NCBI RefSeq assembly: GCF_001905505.1
Contig: NZ_LIPG01000009.1
Coordinates: 1-64,000, forward strand
From: Streptomyces sp. CB02058
Lineage (GTDB): Bacteria; Actinomycetota; Actinomycetes; Streptomycetales; Streptomycetaceae
Direction: 5' to 3'
DNA length: 64,000 nt
Of the stretch, positions 45,293-53,662 are shown piece after piece (position 1 is the stretch's first letter; each line of letters opens with the position of its first letter). Both the position numbers and the translations under genes were made by a program. Below the pieces are notes generated by a model. That model did no database searches, was not told where the DNA came from, and was given only the letters and a program-made list of their open reading frames with translations.

Positions 45293-45736
45293 TCAGGGGG
45301 TGCGGCGCACCGCGACCTCCTCGTCGTGGACGTCGCGGCCGCACGAGGCGCAGCGCATACGCACCTGGACCTCGCCGTCGCAGCCGAGGTGCCGCGCCTG
45401 CCGCGGCGGGCCGGCTTCGGTGGGCAGGTTGCGGTCACCCCACTGCATCAGGGCGACCACGGCGACGGTCAGGTCCCGTCCCATGGGGGTGAGCGGGTAC
45501 TCGTGACGCACCGGTTTCTCCTGGTAGGGGACCCGGTTCATGATGCCCAGCTCGACGAGCCGGGCGAGTCGGCTGGTGAGTACGTTGCGCGCGATCGGCA
45601 GCTGGCCCAGGAACCCGTCGAACCGCGTGACCCCCAGCAGGGCCGAGCGGACGATCAGCAGGGTCCAGCGTTCCCCGATCACTTCGAGGGCGCGGGCCAG
45701 CGAACAGTCCTGTCCTTCGTACGTCCGTGGGAGCAT
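45293..45736 (-). CDS. HxlR-family transcriptional regulator
   Basis: A 147-residue winged-helix regulator of the HxlR group. The signature is CSLARALEVIGERWTLLIVRSAL near residue 10, then RFDGFLGQLPIARNVLTSRLARL and a YPLTPMGR wing. The C-terminal part has a CxxC pair (RMCASCG region), possibly a zinc or redox knuckle. The ATG at 45736 follows GTCAGG. It is divergent from the histidine-rich membrane protein, which it may control. HxlR proteins often respond to reactive small molecules. Confidence 0.85.
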   Translation of the reverse strand: MLPRTYEGQDCSLARALEVIGERWTLLIVRSALLGVTRFDGFLGQLPIARNVLTSRLARLVELGIMNRVPYQEKPVRHEYPLTPMGRDLTVAVVALMQWGDRNLPTEAGPPRQARHLGCDGEVQVRMRCASCGRDVHDEEVAVRRTP

Positions 45737-45879
45737 GCCTGACCGTAACGCGTGGGTTGCGTGACAGGACCCTTTCGTGCGCCCGCACGGGAGAACCGGG
45801 CAAGGCGGGAGAAGCCCGCACCCCTGCGCGGCTGCTGTGCTGGAGGGCGCCACCGGTCCCGGATCATGGAGGTTCCAGC

Positions 45880-46443
45880 ATGACGGCCAGTACCGAAGCT
45901 CCGCCGCGCACACTGCGGGGCCAGATCGACTCCCTCAACAGCAGACACCATCAACTCGGCCTGCGCCTGTTCCTGTTCATCGTCGTCGCTCACTGGGCAG
46001 AGCACCTGGTCCAGGCGATCCAGATCTACGCACTGGGCTGGCCCATCCCGGAGGCGCGCGGGGTGCTCGGCGTTCCCTTCCCGTGGCTCGTCACCTCGGA
46101 GTGGATGCACTACGGCTACGCCCTGGTGATGATGGTCGGCCTGTTCCTCCTGAAGCCGGGCTTCACCGGCCGCTCGGGCACCTGGTGGAAGGCGTCGTTC
46201 GGCATCCAGGTGTGGCACCACTTCGAGCACCTGCTGCTCCTGGTCCAGGCCCTCGCCGGCGCGTACCTGATGGGCAAGGCCGCGCCGACGAGCATCATCC
46301 AGCTCATCGCTCCCCGGGTGGAGCTGCACCTGTTCTACAACACGCTCGTCACCATCCCCATGGTCGTGGCGATGTACCTTCACACCCGTCCGGGCCGGGC
46401 GGACAACGCCTCCGCACGCTGCGCCTGCGCCCCCAGGGACTGA
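45880..46443 (+). CDS. Histidine-rich membrane protein of unknown function
   Basis: A 187-residue protein with about four membrane helices and conserved-looking histidine pairs at helix ends: HHQLG, HWAEHLVQAIQ, EWMHYGYA and VWHHFEHLLLL. Such spacing suggests a membrane metal (heme or diiron) site, though I do not recognise the family. The ATG follows GGAGG at 6 bases. It lies divergent from the HxlR gene at the edge of the enediyne core and 8 bp before another small membrane-protein gene. Possible roles include a core desaturation or oxidation step or resistance, but that is speculation. Confidence 0.65.
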   Translation: MTASTEAPPRTLRGQIDSLNSRHHQLGLRLFLFIVVAHWAEHLVQAIQIYALGWPIPEARGVLGVPFPWLVTSEWMHYGYALVMMVGLFLLKPGFTGRSGTWWKASFGIQVWHHFEHLLLLVQALAGAYLMGKAAPTSIIQLIAPRVELHLFYNTLVTIPMVVAMYLHTRPGRADNASARCACAPRD

Positions 46444-46451
46444 CACCGGGC

Positions 46452-46919
46452 ATGGGGAGGAACGGGAAGAGGAAGCGGAAACCCTCCGGGTTCGTGTCGC
46501 TGCTGCTGCTGCTGGCGGGGGTGCTGCTGCTGTACGTGGCGCTGCCGAATCTGGGCAGCGCGGCCAGGGCGGCATTCGTCGACGGGGCCCCGGGCACCTT
46601 CACCGCGAGCCGGCTCACCTGTGTGAGCCACCCCGGTCACGAGACCTGCGAGTGGTCGGGGGTCTTCCGTACCGCCGACGGCACGGTGGAACGGCGGGGC
46701 GTCAAGCTGTACGGAAGCGGCCGGGACACGTTCGAGTCGGGGCAGGAGGCCGCGGCCGTGGACGTGGGCAACGCGGGGCGGGTCTACGACCCGTCGGGCT
46801 CCAACGAGTGGATCTTCACGGCCCTGATGCTGATCGCGGGGTACGCCCTGCTCGCGGTCGTGGCCGTACGGCATCTGATGCCTCCCGCCCGGCGCCCGGT
46901 GCGGCCCGTCCTGGCCTGA
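46452..46919 (+). CDS. Small membrane protein with two helices
   Basis: A 155-residue protein with hydrophobic segments at about residues 15-33 and 120-138. A lysine/arginine-rich start (MGRNGKRKRKPSG) predicts an inside N-terminus and an extracellular loop of 85 residues between the helices. The loop has two cysteines (LTCVSHPGHETCEW) likely to form a disulfide. It resembles small Streptomyces membrane proteins of unknown function. It is co-transcribed with the preceding histidine-rich membrane protein, and a strong hairpin follows. Confidence 0.65.
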   Translation: MGRNGKRKRKPSGFVSLLLLLAGVLLLYVALPNLGSAARAAFVDGAPGTFTASRLTCVSHPGHETCEWSGVFRTADGTVERRGVKLYGSGRDTFESGQEAAAVDVGNAGRVYDPSGSNEWIFTALMLIAGYALLAVVAVRHLMPPARRPVRPVLA

Positions 46920-46942
46920 ACAGGAGCCGACGGCATACGGAC

Positions 46943-46971
46943 GGGGCGCCCGGTGACCTGCCGGGCGCCCC
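46943..46971. terminator. Hairpin terminator, 11-bp stem
   Basis: GGGGCGCCCGG and its exact complement flank a 7-base loop. It lies between the convergent membrane-protein and transposase genes and probably serves both. Confidence 0.8.
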
Positions 46972-47034
46972 GCTCCGTCACCGTTCCCGTCCTCCGCTCC
47001 CGCGCGCCGGCGGCCGGGGCCGCCGCACGCCCGG

Positions 47035-48225
47035 TCAGCCCGGTGTCCCCACGAGCCCGCGGCGCTCGCCGGACAGCTCCAGCCCGCTGTACGCGGAGGC
47101 GGCCGAGACCAGCGTCATGTGGTGGTGCCACCCCGGGTAGGAGCGCCCCTCGAAGTCGAGCAGGCCGAAGCTGCTCTCCATCTGCTGCACCGTGGCACCC
47201 GCCCGGCGCTGGAGTCCGGTCAGCGCGGTCAGCTCGTCGGTGCGCCGGTGCGCCATGTTGGTCAGCCACATCCGGGTGGAGCGGCGTCCCGCGTAGGAGC
47301 GGACCGCGAAGAGCCGGTAGGTGTGGTGCGGCGCGTGGCGGGCGAGCCGCAGCTCGGGCAGCCGTACCAGGGCCGTCATCACCGAGGTGCGTTCCGCCGG
47401 GCCGCCGAGCGTGTCGTGGGTCGCGGTCCTGTGGTGGCCGCTGTGCACCTGGTCGAACAGGCGCTGCGCCTCGACGGCGGCGGGCAGTTCGGCCATGTAC
47501 GGTCTCTGCACCGCCGACCGGCCGACGGGGACCACCGGGGTCCGGCCGGGCAGGCTGATGACGAAGTCGCGTCCCCGGGCGCTGAGTCCGCGTACCAGCG
47601 AGGTCACACCGGTGTAGTAGCTCAGGTCCGCCACGACGGGCGGAGCGCTGAGGTGGGTGCTCTCCTCCAGTGCGTCGACGAGGTCGAGCGCGTGCTGCTC
47701 GATGGTGCGGTGGCCGGCGTCGTCGGGGATGCGGGCGCGGGCGCGGCGCTGTTCGTCGTTGACCCAGGCGCCGGGCAGCAGCAGACCCCAGTGGACCGGC
47801 ACTGCCTGCGCGCCGGCAGCCAGGAACGCGCCTATCCCGAGCTGGCAGTTGACGGAGCGTCCAGTGGCGGGGACGAAGCGGCGGTGCACCCCGCAGGAGT
47901 GGTCGCCCCGCTTGCGCAGGACCGCGACATCGAGCACCCAGGCGCGCGGCGTCATCCGCTGCTCGGCCCACCGCGTCAGCTCGGCGCGCACCGGCCCCCA
48001 CTCCCAGGGGCTGGCGTTGACGAACTGGTGCATGGACTGCGAGGCGGTGGGCGATCCGGAGACGGTGGCGGCGATCCGGCGCACCGACTTCTTGCCCTCG
48101 GTGGTCAGAAGACCCGTCAAGTATGCCTGGGCCCAGGCGCGCTGATCGGCCCTCGACAGGTGCCCGAATATCTGTTCGGTGAGCGCGGAGACCGGCAGCG
48201 CGCCGCTCCCGTCGTGTGCCGCCAT
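47035..48225 (-). CDS. IS701-like DDE transposase, possibly domesticated
   Basis: A 396-residue protein similar to IS701/IS4-type DDE transposases. Recognisable regions are AWVLDVAVLRKRGDHS (where active members have an Asp-Asp/Glu-Thr-Gly-Phe-like motif; only the first Asp remains), GRSVNCQLGIGAF, and VVADLSYYTGVTSL with the second Asp. No terminal inverted repeats or target duplication were found on either side. It may therefore be a dead or repurposed transposase. The ATG at 48225 follows AGGAGGGGA. It is divergent from a TetR gene in the butyrolactone locus. Confidence 0.7.
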   Translation of the reverse strand: MAAHDGSGALPVSALTEQIFGHLSRADQRAWAQAYLTGLLTTEGKKSVRRIAATVSGSPTASQSMHQFVNASPWEWGPVRAELTRWAEQRMTPRAWVLDVAVLRKRGDHSCGVHRRFVPATGRSVNCQLGIGAFLAAGAQAVPVHWGLLLPGAWVNDEQRRARARIPDDAGHRTIEQHALDLVDALEESTHLSAPPVVADLSYYTGVTSLVRGLSARGRDFVISLPGRTPVVPVGRSAVQRPYMAELPAAVEAQRLFDQVHSGHHRTATHDTLGGPAERTSVMTALVRLPELRLARHAPHHTYRLFAVRSYAGRRSTRMWLTNMAHRRTDELTALTGLQRRAGATVQQMESSFGLLDFEGRSYPGWHHHMTLVSAASAYSGLELSGERRGLVGTPG

Positions 48226-48547
48226 GGCTCGTCCCCTCCTACTGGGCATCCGATCGAGCGAGCTATAGAATAGCGAACGTTATCTTTTTTTTGCAACGGG
48301 AGGAGCACGCCTCCCCCTTCGCAGAAGGAGGAAGGATGCGGCCACTTCCCGGGGCCGATGGCTCCCTGGCCTGCCTTGACCAAGGCTTTTTCCTACTTGG
48401 GCAACTAGTGGTTGCCCGTGCGTCACGGCCGCGCCCAAGCTGGGGGCACGCCGACCGAACGATCAAGACACGTATCGGAACACCGCACCAGCACCCGGGT
48501 ACCGCGCAGCGCGCGCCGTACCCGCAGACGCCTTCGGAGAGAACAGG
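48226..48547. promoter_or_regulatory. Divergent AT-rich regulatory region with palindromes
   Basis: A 322-bp gap between the transposase-like and TetR genes. ATAGCGAACGTTAT near 48271 is an almost perfect inverted repeat next to a run of T residues, plausible as a butyrolactone-receptor box. Further in, GGGCAAC-N5-GTTGCCC (48399-48417) is a second palindrome. Both are candidate operators for the flanking TetR regulators. Confidence 0.5.
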
Positions 48548-49150
48548 GTGAAACAGGAACGGGCGGCGCGAACGCGGCGCACCCTTCTACGGGCGGCAGC
48601 CACGCAGTTCGACCGCGACGGGTACGCGGGCACCTCCCTGGCCAGGGTCAGCAAAGCCGCCGGCATCTCCCTGGGGGCGGTGACCTTCCACTTCTCGTCC
48701 AAGGCGGACCTCGCCGACGCCGTCGAGGACGAAGGCCGGGCCGAGGTCAGGGCCGCGCTGCAACGCCTGGAGGCCCGCTCCGCCCCGTTGCAGCACCTGG
48801 CCGCACTGACCCTGGAACTCGCCCGGCTCATCGAGCAGGAGGACACCGTCCGTGCGCTGCTGCGGCTGGAGCGGGAACGTCCGGGCGACGCCTCGTGGAC
48901 CGAGATCTGGCTGCCCACGGCCGACGGACTGCTGCGCCGCGCCTACGACAGCGGCGACCTACGGGCCACGGCGCACCCCGAGGCCATGTCGACCCTGGTC
49001 GTGCACCTGGTCGCCGGTGCCGAGATAGTGCTCCGCCGCCACCGCTCCGCCGGTACGGCGACACCCGAGAGCGCGGTGGACCTGCTGGCACGCATCTGGC
49101 AGCTCGTCATGACGGGGATCGCCTCCACGGGCGGAACCTCCCACCGGTGA
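48548..49150 (+). CDS. TetR-family regulator, gamma-butyrolactone receptor-like
   Basis: A 200-residue TetR protein of the ScbR/ArpA group. The DNA-binding start RTRRTLLRAAATQFDRDGYAGTSLARVSKAAGISLGAVTFHFSSK matches the family closely. The ligand-binding half is diverged and lacks a clear match to the true receptor, so it may be a pseudo-receptor that answers to the antibiotic or another signal. GTG start after GAGAACAGG. The stop codon lies inside a strong hairpin shared with the convergent SDR gene. Confidence 0.82.
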   Translation: MKQERAARTRRTLLRAAATQFDRDGYAGTSLARVSKAAGISLGAVTFHFSSKADLADAVEDEGRAEVRAALQRLEARSAPLQHLAALTLELARLIEQEDTVRALLRLERERPGDASWTEIWLPTADGLLRRAYDSGDLRATAHPEAMSTLVVHLVAGAEIVLRRHRSAGTATPESAVDLLARIWQLVMTGIASTGGTSHR

Positions 49151-49183
49151 GACCGCGGGCCGGGGGCCCGGCCCGCGGTCTCA
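49148..49183. terminator. Hairpin terminator, 15-bp stem
   Basis: A perfect 15-bp inverted repeat (TGAGACCGCGGGCCG) with a GGGGCC loop. The left arm includes the TetR stop codon. It separates two convergent genes. Confidence 0.85.
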
Positions 49184-49224
49184 CCGCGGACCGGCCCCGG
49201 ACACCACCGGGACCCGCTGACGGG

Positions 49225-49995
49225 TCAGACCGCGCTGCACCCGCCGTCCACCGGGACGGCGCCGCCGGTGACGAAGGACGAGCGGTCGCTGCACAGCCAG
49301 GCCGCAGCCTGGGCGACCTCGGACGGATCCGCCATCCTGTGCTGGATCGCGCGTGTGGCGACGGGCCGCTGGGGCCCGCCGCGCGGGTTCTGCTCCGTCA
49401 GGCCCGTGCGCGTGGTGCCCACCACGAGAGCGTTGACCCGGATCCCCCGGGCCCCGTACTCGGCGGCGGCGGCCTTGGTGAGCCCGAGCACCGCGTGCTT
49501 GGCGGCCACATAGGGGGCCAGCGCGCCGGTGGCGAACAGGCCCGCGGTACTGGACGTGTTCACTATCGTCCCGCCGGTCCGCTGGTCCAGCATGAGCGGG
49601 ATCTGGTGGCGCAGGCAGTTCCACACCCCGCGTACGTTGACGTCCATGATCCGGTCGTACGCGGAGTCCGCCGTCTCGTGCAGGTCGGTCCCCCTCGCCC
49701 CCCAGCCCGCGTTGTTGAAGGCCGCGTCCAGGCCGCCGAAGGCCTCCACCGCCACCGAGACGACCCTCTCGACGTCACCGGGGCTGGTGACGTCCCCGGC
49801 GACCGCGGCGGCCCGGCCCCCGGCCGCCCGGATTTCCTCGGCCAGGTCGCACAGAGGCTTCTCCCGCCTCGCCATCAGGACGACGGACGCCCCTTCGTCG
49901 GCGAAGAGACGGGCCGAGGCGGCCCCGATCCCGCTGGAAGCCCCCGTGATCATGATCCGCTTGCCGTGCAGTAACCCACTCGACGTCGTGTACAT
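49225..49995 (-). CDS. Short-chain dehydrogenase/reductase of the butyrolactone locus
   Basis: A 256-residue classical SDR with TGASSGIG near residue 18, NNAGWG near 95, a Ser in NTSSTAG and the catalytic YVAAK near 160. It lies between two TetR receptors and near the AfsA homologue. In such loci an NADPH-dependent reductase makes the 6-hydroxyl or reduces the butenolide, so a role in signal synthesis is likely. The ATG at 49995 has AAGGGA upstream, and a GTG five codons before is possible. Confidence 0.8.
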   Translation of the reverse strand: MYTTSSGLLHGKRIMITGASSGIGAASARLFADEGASVVLMARREKPLCDLAEEIRAAGGRAAAVAGDVTSPGDVERVVSVAVEAFGGLDAAFNNAGWGARGTDLHETADSAYDRIMDVNVRGVWNCLRHQIPLMLDQRTGGTIVNTSSTAGLFATGALAPYVAAKHAVLGLTKAAAAEYGARGIRVNALVVGTTRTGLTEQNPRGGPQRPVATRAIQHRMADPSEVAQAAAWLCSDRSSFVTGGAVPVDGGCSAV

Positions 49996-50122
49996 GGATC
50001 CCTTCCCCACACGCCCCGCCGAGGCAGGACGTGATGTCGGTCACCGTATCCCTCCGGGGGGATGACCCTAGCGGTCAGCGGACGAACTCCCGGGCCCGAG
50101 CGCGGAATTGCACCGTGTCAGG

Positions 50123-50797
50123 TCACCCGGACAATGGCTCGGGCTTCCTGCCGCGAGGCACCGACCTGCCGCGCGCCTCGCCGAACACCATCTGCTCGGC
50201 GGCACTCGGCACGGCGATCGCGGGCAGCATGCACCGCCATATCTCCTCGACCCGGTCGGGCAGGTCCCGCCGCCCGGACTCCATCTGGGCGTGCATCTGC
50301 GCACCGGTGCAGGCGCTCACCAGCATCCGTGCCAGAGCCGGGATGTCCACCCCCTCCCGCAGCTGCCCCATCTCCTTCGCCTCGGCGAACGTCGACATCG
50401 CGACCATCGTCCACTGCTGGTGCGAGTTCTCCTCGGTGGAGATGAAGAGTTCCTGGTCCGTCACCAGCCGGGCGCCGGCCAGCAGCAGCGGCTCGTCGAG
50501 CATCTGGTAGGACCAGGTCAGGGTGATGTCGATGATCTTCTGCAGACCGTCCGAAGGCAGCGGTGGCGCGACGGCGTCCGGCTGGCTGCGGACGATCTCA
50601 CGTGCCAGCGCCTCCTTGTTCTTGAAGTGGAAGTACATCGCCCCCAGCGTCAGCCCGGCCCGCTCGGCGATCCGGGAGACGCTCGCACCGGCAAACCCGC
50701 TCTCGGCAAAGACCTCGGCGGCCGCCCGGACGAGACGCACCCTCGTCCTGAGCGCCCGCTCCTGCTTCACCGGACGTTTGTCAGGAGATTCGGACAC
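50123..50797 (-). CDS. Gamma-butyrolactone receptor (ScbR/ArpA-type TetR)
   Basis: A 224-residue TetR protein with the ArpA-family N-terminus (VKQERALRTRVRLVRAAAEVF, then GFAGASVSRIAERAGLTLGAMYFHFKNK) and a helical ligand domain that retains aromatic residues such as WSYQM and QQWTMV. It is divergent from the AfsA homologue, the arrangement of true receptor/synthase pairs. Without ligand it should repress its own and the afsA-like promoter. GTG start; the spacer beyond contains AT-rich palindromes. Confidence 0.87.
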   Translation of the reverse strand: MSESPDKRPVKQERALRTRVRLVRAAAEVFAESGFAGASVSRIAERAGLTLGAMYFHFKNKEALAREIVRSQPDAVAPPLPSDGLQKIIDITLTWSYQMLDEPLLLAGARLVTDQELFISTEENSHQQWTMVAMSTFAEAKEMGQLREGVDIPALARMLVSACTGAQMHAQMESGRRDLPDRVEEIWRCMLPAIAVPSAAEQMVFGEARGRSVPRGRKPEPLSG

Positions 50798-50943
50798 GGT
50801 GTCTCCCCCCTCGTAGACAAAAAAAAGAATAATCCTTATGTTACATCACAGGTACTCGCCGTCACCTTCGAGACGGCCCGGCACCCGAGCACGTCCAGGC
50901 ACCCAAGCACGGTCAGCTTCGATGATCCATGGGGAGTGCACAC
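50798..50943. promoter_or_regulatory. Divergent promoter of receptor and AfsA homologue
   Basis: A 146-bp gap with an AT-rich core (50818-50850: A-run, then ATAATCCTTAT, an inverted repeat). Its place and symmetry suit an autoregulatory element bound by the adjacent receptor. Confidence 0.5.
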
Positions 50944-51864
50944 GTGATGTCTTCGTCCAGCAGCCACGGCTCGACCGCCCTGCACCTGCAACGGCCCACC
51001 GTAGCCAAGCGCCTCGTCCGCAAGACGGACGCCTCGGAAGTGCTCGTCACCGCATGGCGCGGTCTGTCCGACCACCAGCACGTCGTCACCACCGACTGGC
51101 CCTTATCGCATCCCTTCTACACCCCGGAGCCGGATTCCCACAGCGCTCTGCTCTTCACCGAGAGCACCCGGCAGGCCCTGGCCCTGCTGTCCCACACCGA
51201 GTTCGGCATCCCTCTCGACCACCGCCTCGGCTGGGACCACGTCAGCTGTTCCACCAGCCCCGAGGGCCTGCTGACCGCCGGGGGCCCCGCCCAGGTCGAA
51301 CTGCACATCACCCACACGTCGGTGAGCCGGCGGCGCCTGGGCTGCGCCCGCCTCAGCGCGGAGATCGAGGCCACACGCGGCGGAACACGGGTGGGCACCG
51401 CCCAGATCAGATACACCACCTACCCGGAGGCGGTCTACCGCCGCCTGCGCGGCCGGTACGCGAACGCCGCCGAATGCTGCGCAAGAGCCCTCCGTCCAGG
51501 CCCTCCCGTCGCCCCTGGCCTGGTCGGCCGCGAACACACCGGCGACGTCGTCCTGAGCCCGACGACCCGCCCCGACCTGTGGCTCCTGCGCGCCGACCTC
51601 GGCCACTCCGTCCTGTTCGACCACCCGCACGACCACATCCCCGGCATGGTGCTCCTGGAAGCGTTCACCCAGGCCGCACGGTCGCTCCGCGCACCGCGCC
51701 CCATCCAGCCCGTCTCCTTCGACGCCGTCTTCAAGCGGTACGTGGAACTCGACCAGCCCTGCCTCATCGAGGCGGAGGAACTCGACCGCTCCACCGTCCA
51801 GCTGATCGCCACCCAGGGGGACACCGTGGCCGCGTCGGCGCTGGTCACCGCCCCACCCGCGTAA
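50944..51864 (+). CDS. AfsA/ScbA-type gamma-butyrolactone synthase with a TTA codon
   Basis: A 306-residue protein with two AfsA hotdog repeats. It condenses a beta-ketoacyl chain with a glycerol-type C3 unit to start butyrolactone synthesis. Family patches include VLVTAWRGLSDHQHVVTTDWPLSHPFY near residue 40 and DHIPGMVLLEAFTQAAR near 235. A TTA codon at 51103-51105 puts its translation under bldA control. GTG at 50944 has GGGGAG seven bases upstream; the ATG directly after it is the alternative. Confidence 0.88.
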   Translation: MMSSSSSHGSTALHLQRPTVAKRLVRKTDASEVLVTAWRGLSDHQHVVTTDWPLSHPFYTPEPDSHSALLFTESTRQALALLSHTEFGIPLDHRLGWDHVSCSTSPEGLLTAGGPAQVELHITHTSVSRRRLGCARLSAEIEATRGGTRVGTAQIRYTTYPEAVYRRLRGRYANAAECCARALRPGPPVAPGLVGREHTGDVVLSPTTRPDLWLLRADLGHSVLFDHPHDHIPGMVLLEAFTQAARSLRAPRPIQPVSFDAVFKRYVELDQPCLIEAEELDRSTVQLIATQGDTVAASALVTAPPA

Positions 51865-52106
51865 AGGCCGCCGGCACCGAAGACCACGCGCACCGCACAG
51901 GGGCGCCCAGCCACCGACGACAGAGCCGAGTTTCCCCACCTCATGTGCGTCCCCCATGCACCACGCGGCGGGAAGCGTCCCCTCGGGTACCCGCACCATG
52001 CCCCGCACATGCCCGGCCCTGAGCCGCCGCGGCCGCGGAAAGGACGCGACCGCACCCCGGCACCCGGCGCTTCCCGGAAGCGGCTCAGGGCCACGGGCAG
52101 ACCACG
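51865..52106. other. Intergenic region between AfsA homologue and the orphan helicase gene
   Basis: 242 bp. The helicase frame extends upstream without family sequence. I see no strong hairpin or repeat. Confidence 0.4.
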
Positions 52107-53534
52107 GTGAACGCCGCCACAGGACCGGCCGCGGTGCTGCCCGACACCCTGACCGACCGGGGCAACGCCAAGCTCTTCGCCTCCCTGTACGGCGGACGGT
52201 TCCGCCACGTACCGGACCTGGGCTGGTACGCCTGGTCGGGCACCCGCTGGGAACGCGACGAGAACGACACCGTGCTGTGGGCGGCGGGGGAGATGGCGGA
52301 AGCCCTGGCCGAGACGGACCCCTCCGGCCGCCACACCGACGCCACCCTGCGCCGCCACCGCAGCAGAGCACTCTCCACCCCCGGCATCAGGGCCATGCTC
52401 GTGCAGGCGCGTTCGGCGCCGGGGATGGTGTTGGGTCCGGGGGTGCTGGACGCGGATCCGTATGTGCTGTGCACGCCGGCGGGGATCGTGGATCTGCGGT
52501 CGGGGGTGTTGCGGGCCCCGGACCCGGACAAGGACTTCCATTCCCGTTCGACGTCGATCGGTCCGGACCGGATGGCGACACCCCGCTGGGACCGGTTCCT
52601 GACCGATACCTTCGGCCAGGACGAGGAAGGCGCTCAGATGATCCGTTTTCTGCGCCTCCTGCTCGGCTACTCCCTCACCGGCGATGTCGGCGCTCAGGTC
52701 ATGCCCTTCCTCTACGGGTCAGGCAAGAACGGCAAATCCGTCCTCCTGGACGTCCTGATCAAGCTCCTGGGCGACTACGCCGACGCCGCACCCCCCGGCT
52801 TCCTCATGGCCCGCCCCTACGAAGGCCACCCCACCGACCTCGCCGAGCTCCACGGCCGCCGCGTCATCGTCTGCTCCGAAGTCAAACCCGGAGACCGCTT
52901 CGACGAAGCCCGCGTCAAACTCCTCACCGGCGGCGACCGCATAAAAGCCCGGCGCATGCGCCAGGACTTCTTCTCCTTCGCCCCCACCCACAAACTCTGG
53001 CTCCTGGGCAACCACCGCCCCGAAGTCGGCACCGGAGGCTACGCCTTCTGGCGCCGCATCCGCCTCATCCCCTTCGAACGCGTCGTCTCCGACCACCACA
53101 AAATCGACAACCTCGCCGACATCCTCGTCACCGAGGAAGGCCCCGGCATCCTCAACTGGCTCATCACCGGAGCCCACCACTACCTCAACGGCCCCCGCGA
53201 CCTCACCGGCCCCGAAACCGTCCGCATCGCCACCACCGCATACGCCGAAACCGAAGACCACACCGGCCGCTTCCTCACCGAATGCTGCACCCACGAACCC
53301 CACCACCGCACCGAACAAGCCCACCTCTACAACACCTACAGAACCTGGTGCGGACGGGAGAACGCCGTCCCCGTTTCGGCGAGGACCTTCGCCGCACGGG
53401 TCCGCGAATCGGTCGGGCTCCCCGAACACCGGGCGGCACGGTCCGACCGGTACGGGTACTACCCGGGCATCCGACTCCTGCCGGCCCACGAACAGGAGCC
53501 CGGCCCGGTGCCGTCGCGGACCGCCGCACCCTGA
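52107..53534 (+). CDS. D5-type SF3 helicase/primase-like protein, orphan copy
   Basis: A 475-residue protein of the phage/plasmid primase P4-type C-terminal domain family (D5_N then SF3 helicase). Walker A GSGKNGKS lies near residue 208, Walker B and sensor segments follow (VIVCSEVKPGDRFDEAR, then KLWLLGNHRPEV). Unlike the two similar genes at 55873 and 59714, it faces right and has no prim-pol or small-protein partner. Codons about 100-415 are almost identical in DNA to the 55873 gene but the ends are not. GTG start. It may be a relic or a backup copy. Confidence 0.8.
   Translation: MNAATGPAAVLPDTLTDRGNAKLFASLYGGRFRHVPDLGWYAWSGTRWERDENDTVLWAAGEMAEALAETDPSGRHTDATLRRHRSRALSTPGIRAMLVQARSAPGMVLGPGVLDADPYVLCTPAGIVDLRSGVLRAPDPDKDFHSRSTSIGPDRMATPRWDRFLTDTFGQDEEGAQMIRFLRLLLGYSLTGDVGAQVMPFLYGSGKNGKSVLLDVLIKLLGDYADAAPPGFLMARPYEGHPTDLAELHGRRVIVCSEVKPGDRFDEARVKLLTGGDRIKARRMRQDFFSFAPTHKLWLLGNHRPEVGTGGYAFWRRIRLIPFERVVSDHHKIDNLADILVTEEGPGILNWLITGAHHYLNGPRDLTGPETVRIATTAYAETEDHTGRFLTECCTHEPHHRTEQAHLYNTYRTWCGRENAVPVSARTFAARVRESVGLPEHRAARSDRYGYYPGIRLLPAHEQEPGPVPSRTAAP
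52403..53351 (+). repeat. 949-bp inverted repeat, left copy
   Basis: This part of the orphan helicase gene matches 56026-56974 in opposite orientation. Reading both base by base, I count 4 differences in 949 bp, while the flanking gene parts differ much more. This means recent gene conversion or duplication within the helicase core. Confidence 0.92.
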
Positions 53535-53604
53535 CGGCCTCGCGGCCGCGTACCGCGTACCGCGCACGGACGCCGGCCCGCGACGGGGCGGGCCGGACGT
53601 TGCA

Positions 53605-53644
53605 CCGGTGCCGGGGCCGGACGTGGTCACGGCCCCGGCACCGG
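53605..53644. terminator. Hairpin, 14-bp stem
   Basis: CCGGTGCCGGGGCC and its exact complement are separated by 12 bases, between the convergent orphan helicase and membrane-protein genes. Confidence 0.75.
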
Positions 53645-53662
53645 CCGGTTCGGACGCCCCGC

